Assembly (NCBI GenBank): GCA_947071285.1
Contig: CAMTFK010000106.1
Coordinates: 1-14,061, forward strand
DNA from: an uncultured Bacteroides sp.
GTDB taxonomy: Bacteria; Bacteroidota; Bacteroidia; Bacteroidales; Bacteroidaceae
Length of the DNA: 14,061 nucleotides
Reading direction: 5' to 3'
The notes below the pieces were generated by a model, which was given only the letters and a program-made list of their open reading frames with translations, had not been told where the DNA came from and did not search any database. Position 1 is the first letter of the stretch; each line of letters opens with the position of its first letter. The position numbers were made by a program, and so were the translations under genes. Below, piece by piece: positions 13,454 to 14,061 of this stretch.

Positions 13454-14061
13454 CTATTTTTGTGTTAAACGCCGGATGAAACGCATCGCCTCACCTACCC
13501 AAAGCACCAGTGAAGAAGAAGCGATAATAATCACCCATGTGATTAAATCAAGCGGTTCGGTACGGAATACAGCACCACCAAACTGTACAATAAGGAATTG
13601 TCCCACCAGAATGGCAAGTATAATCAGTTCCATACCATACGATTTGGAAATCCCTTTGAAAGCCGAGTCTGTAGTACCAAACACGCGGGCATTGAAAAGG
13701 TTCCAAAATTGAAGCATTACGAAGAATGTGAAGAATATGGTCAAACGTTGTACAGTCATACCGCCCTCGGCATGATTAAACCAGTACAACATACCCATAA
13801 GTATAACCAGGAAAACAACTCCTGTTCCCAAGATAGATGAACGCATTGCCTTGGATATAATAAAGTCGCTACTACTGCGCGGTTTCTCTTTCATCACACT
13901 CTCACTGGGAGGAATGGATGCCAGTGCCAGAGCAGCAAACGTATCCATAATAAGATTTACCCAAAGCATTTGAGTCACCGTAAGCGGTAATTCCGTACCA
14001 ATCAGCGAGCCAAGCAGCACAATGAGCAAAGCTACAAAATTAATGGTCAACTGGAAGACGA
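13454..14061 (-). CDS. Calcium-translocating P-type ATPase (PMCA type), C-terminal part
   Basis: The frame stays open to the window edge, so this is the last about 202 residues; a TTG at 14050 is internal. The sequence FQLTINFVALLIVLLGSLIG, then LPLTVTQMLWVNLIMDTFAALALA, is the M5-M6 ion-binding region of P2-type calcium pumps. The NxxxD pair lies in NLIMD. It is followed by the PF00689-type C-terminal membrane helices (about four more) and ends in a basic tail, RFIRRLTQK. Such pumps export Ca2+ across the inner membrane with ATP. The phosphorylation site DKTGT and actuator domain are outside the window. It precedes the HAD gene by 2 bases and is probably the first visible gene of a three-gene operon. 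Ion specificity is inferred from resemblance. Confidence 0.93.
   Translation of the reverse strand, partial: VFQLTINFVALLIVLLGSLIGTELPLTVTQMLWVNLIMDTFAALALASIPPSESVMKEKPRSSSDFIISKAMRSSILGTGVVFLVILMGMLYWFNHAEGGMTVQRLTIFFTFFVMLQFWNLFNARVFGTTDSAFKGISKSYGMELIILAILVGQFLIVQFGGAVFRTEPLDLITWVIIIASSSLVLWVGEAMRFIRRLTQK

Overview
The window looks like chromosomal DNA from a gut Bacteroides or a close relative. The evidence is a SusC/SusD outer-membrane pair, Bacteroidota-type lipoprotein signals, weak Shine-Dalgarno sequences, -7 boxes of the TAnnTTTG type, and operons with short or ATGA overlaps. Genus is inferred from protein resemblance recalled from memory; no search was run.

Layout. (1) Bases 1-2934, plus strand: the C-terminal part of a SusC-like TonB-dependent transporter followed by its SusD-like lipoprotein, ending in an intrinsic terminator (about 3015-3050). 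No glycan-degrading enzymes lie downstream, so the substrate is unknown. (2) 2935-3503: a 569-base convergent gap holding the terminator and two families of inverted or direct repeats with a 22-base spacing. (3) 3504-5522, minus strand: ptb-buk, converting an acyl-CoA to an acyl-phosphate and then to a free short-chain acid plus ATP. (4) 5742-9206, plus strand: LD-carboxypeptidase, glutaminyl cyclase lipoprotein, a DUF1016/YhcG-type PDDEXK nuclease and SufE. The first three are joined by two ATGA overlaps. A palindrome and a -7 box precede the run. (5) 9202-9306: a 7-base tandem repeat whose inverted copy forms a long hairpin; it supplies the stop codons of both convergent genes. (6) 9298-11751, minus strand: a membrane/regulator module. 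In transcription order it has a 29-codon hydrophobic small ORF, a CPBP-family protease-like membrane protein, two tandem DUF2975 proteins and a small XRE-type regulator. Its predicted promoter carries a perfect TATCG-N5-CGATA palindrome between -33 and -7, with further copies upstream. (7) 11908-14061, minus strand: a PMCA-type calcium P-type ATPase (N-terminus outside the window), a YihX-like HAD phosphatase and RibF, tightly spaced as one operon.

Most genes are ordinary core or envelope functions. The parts most worth a second look are the CPBP/DUF2975/XRE module with its operators and unlisted small ORF, the 22-base-period repeat field after susD, and the low-GC nuclease gene coupled into an envelope/sulfur operon. 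I did not find a clear new defence system or CRISPR array.
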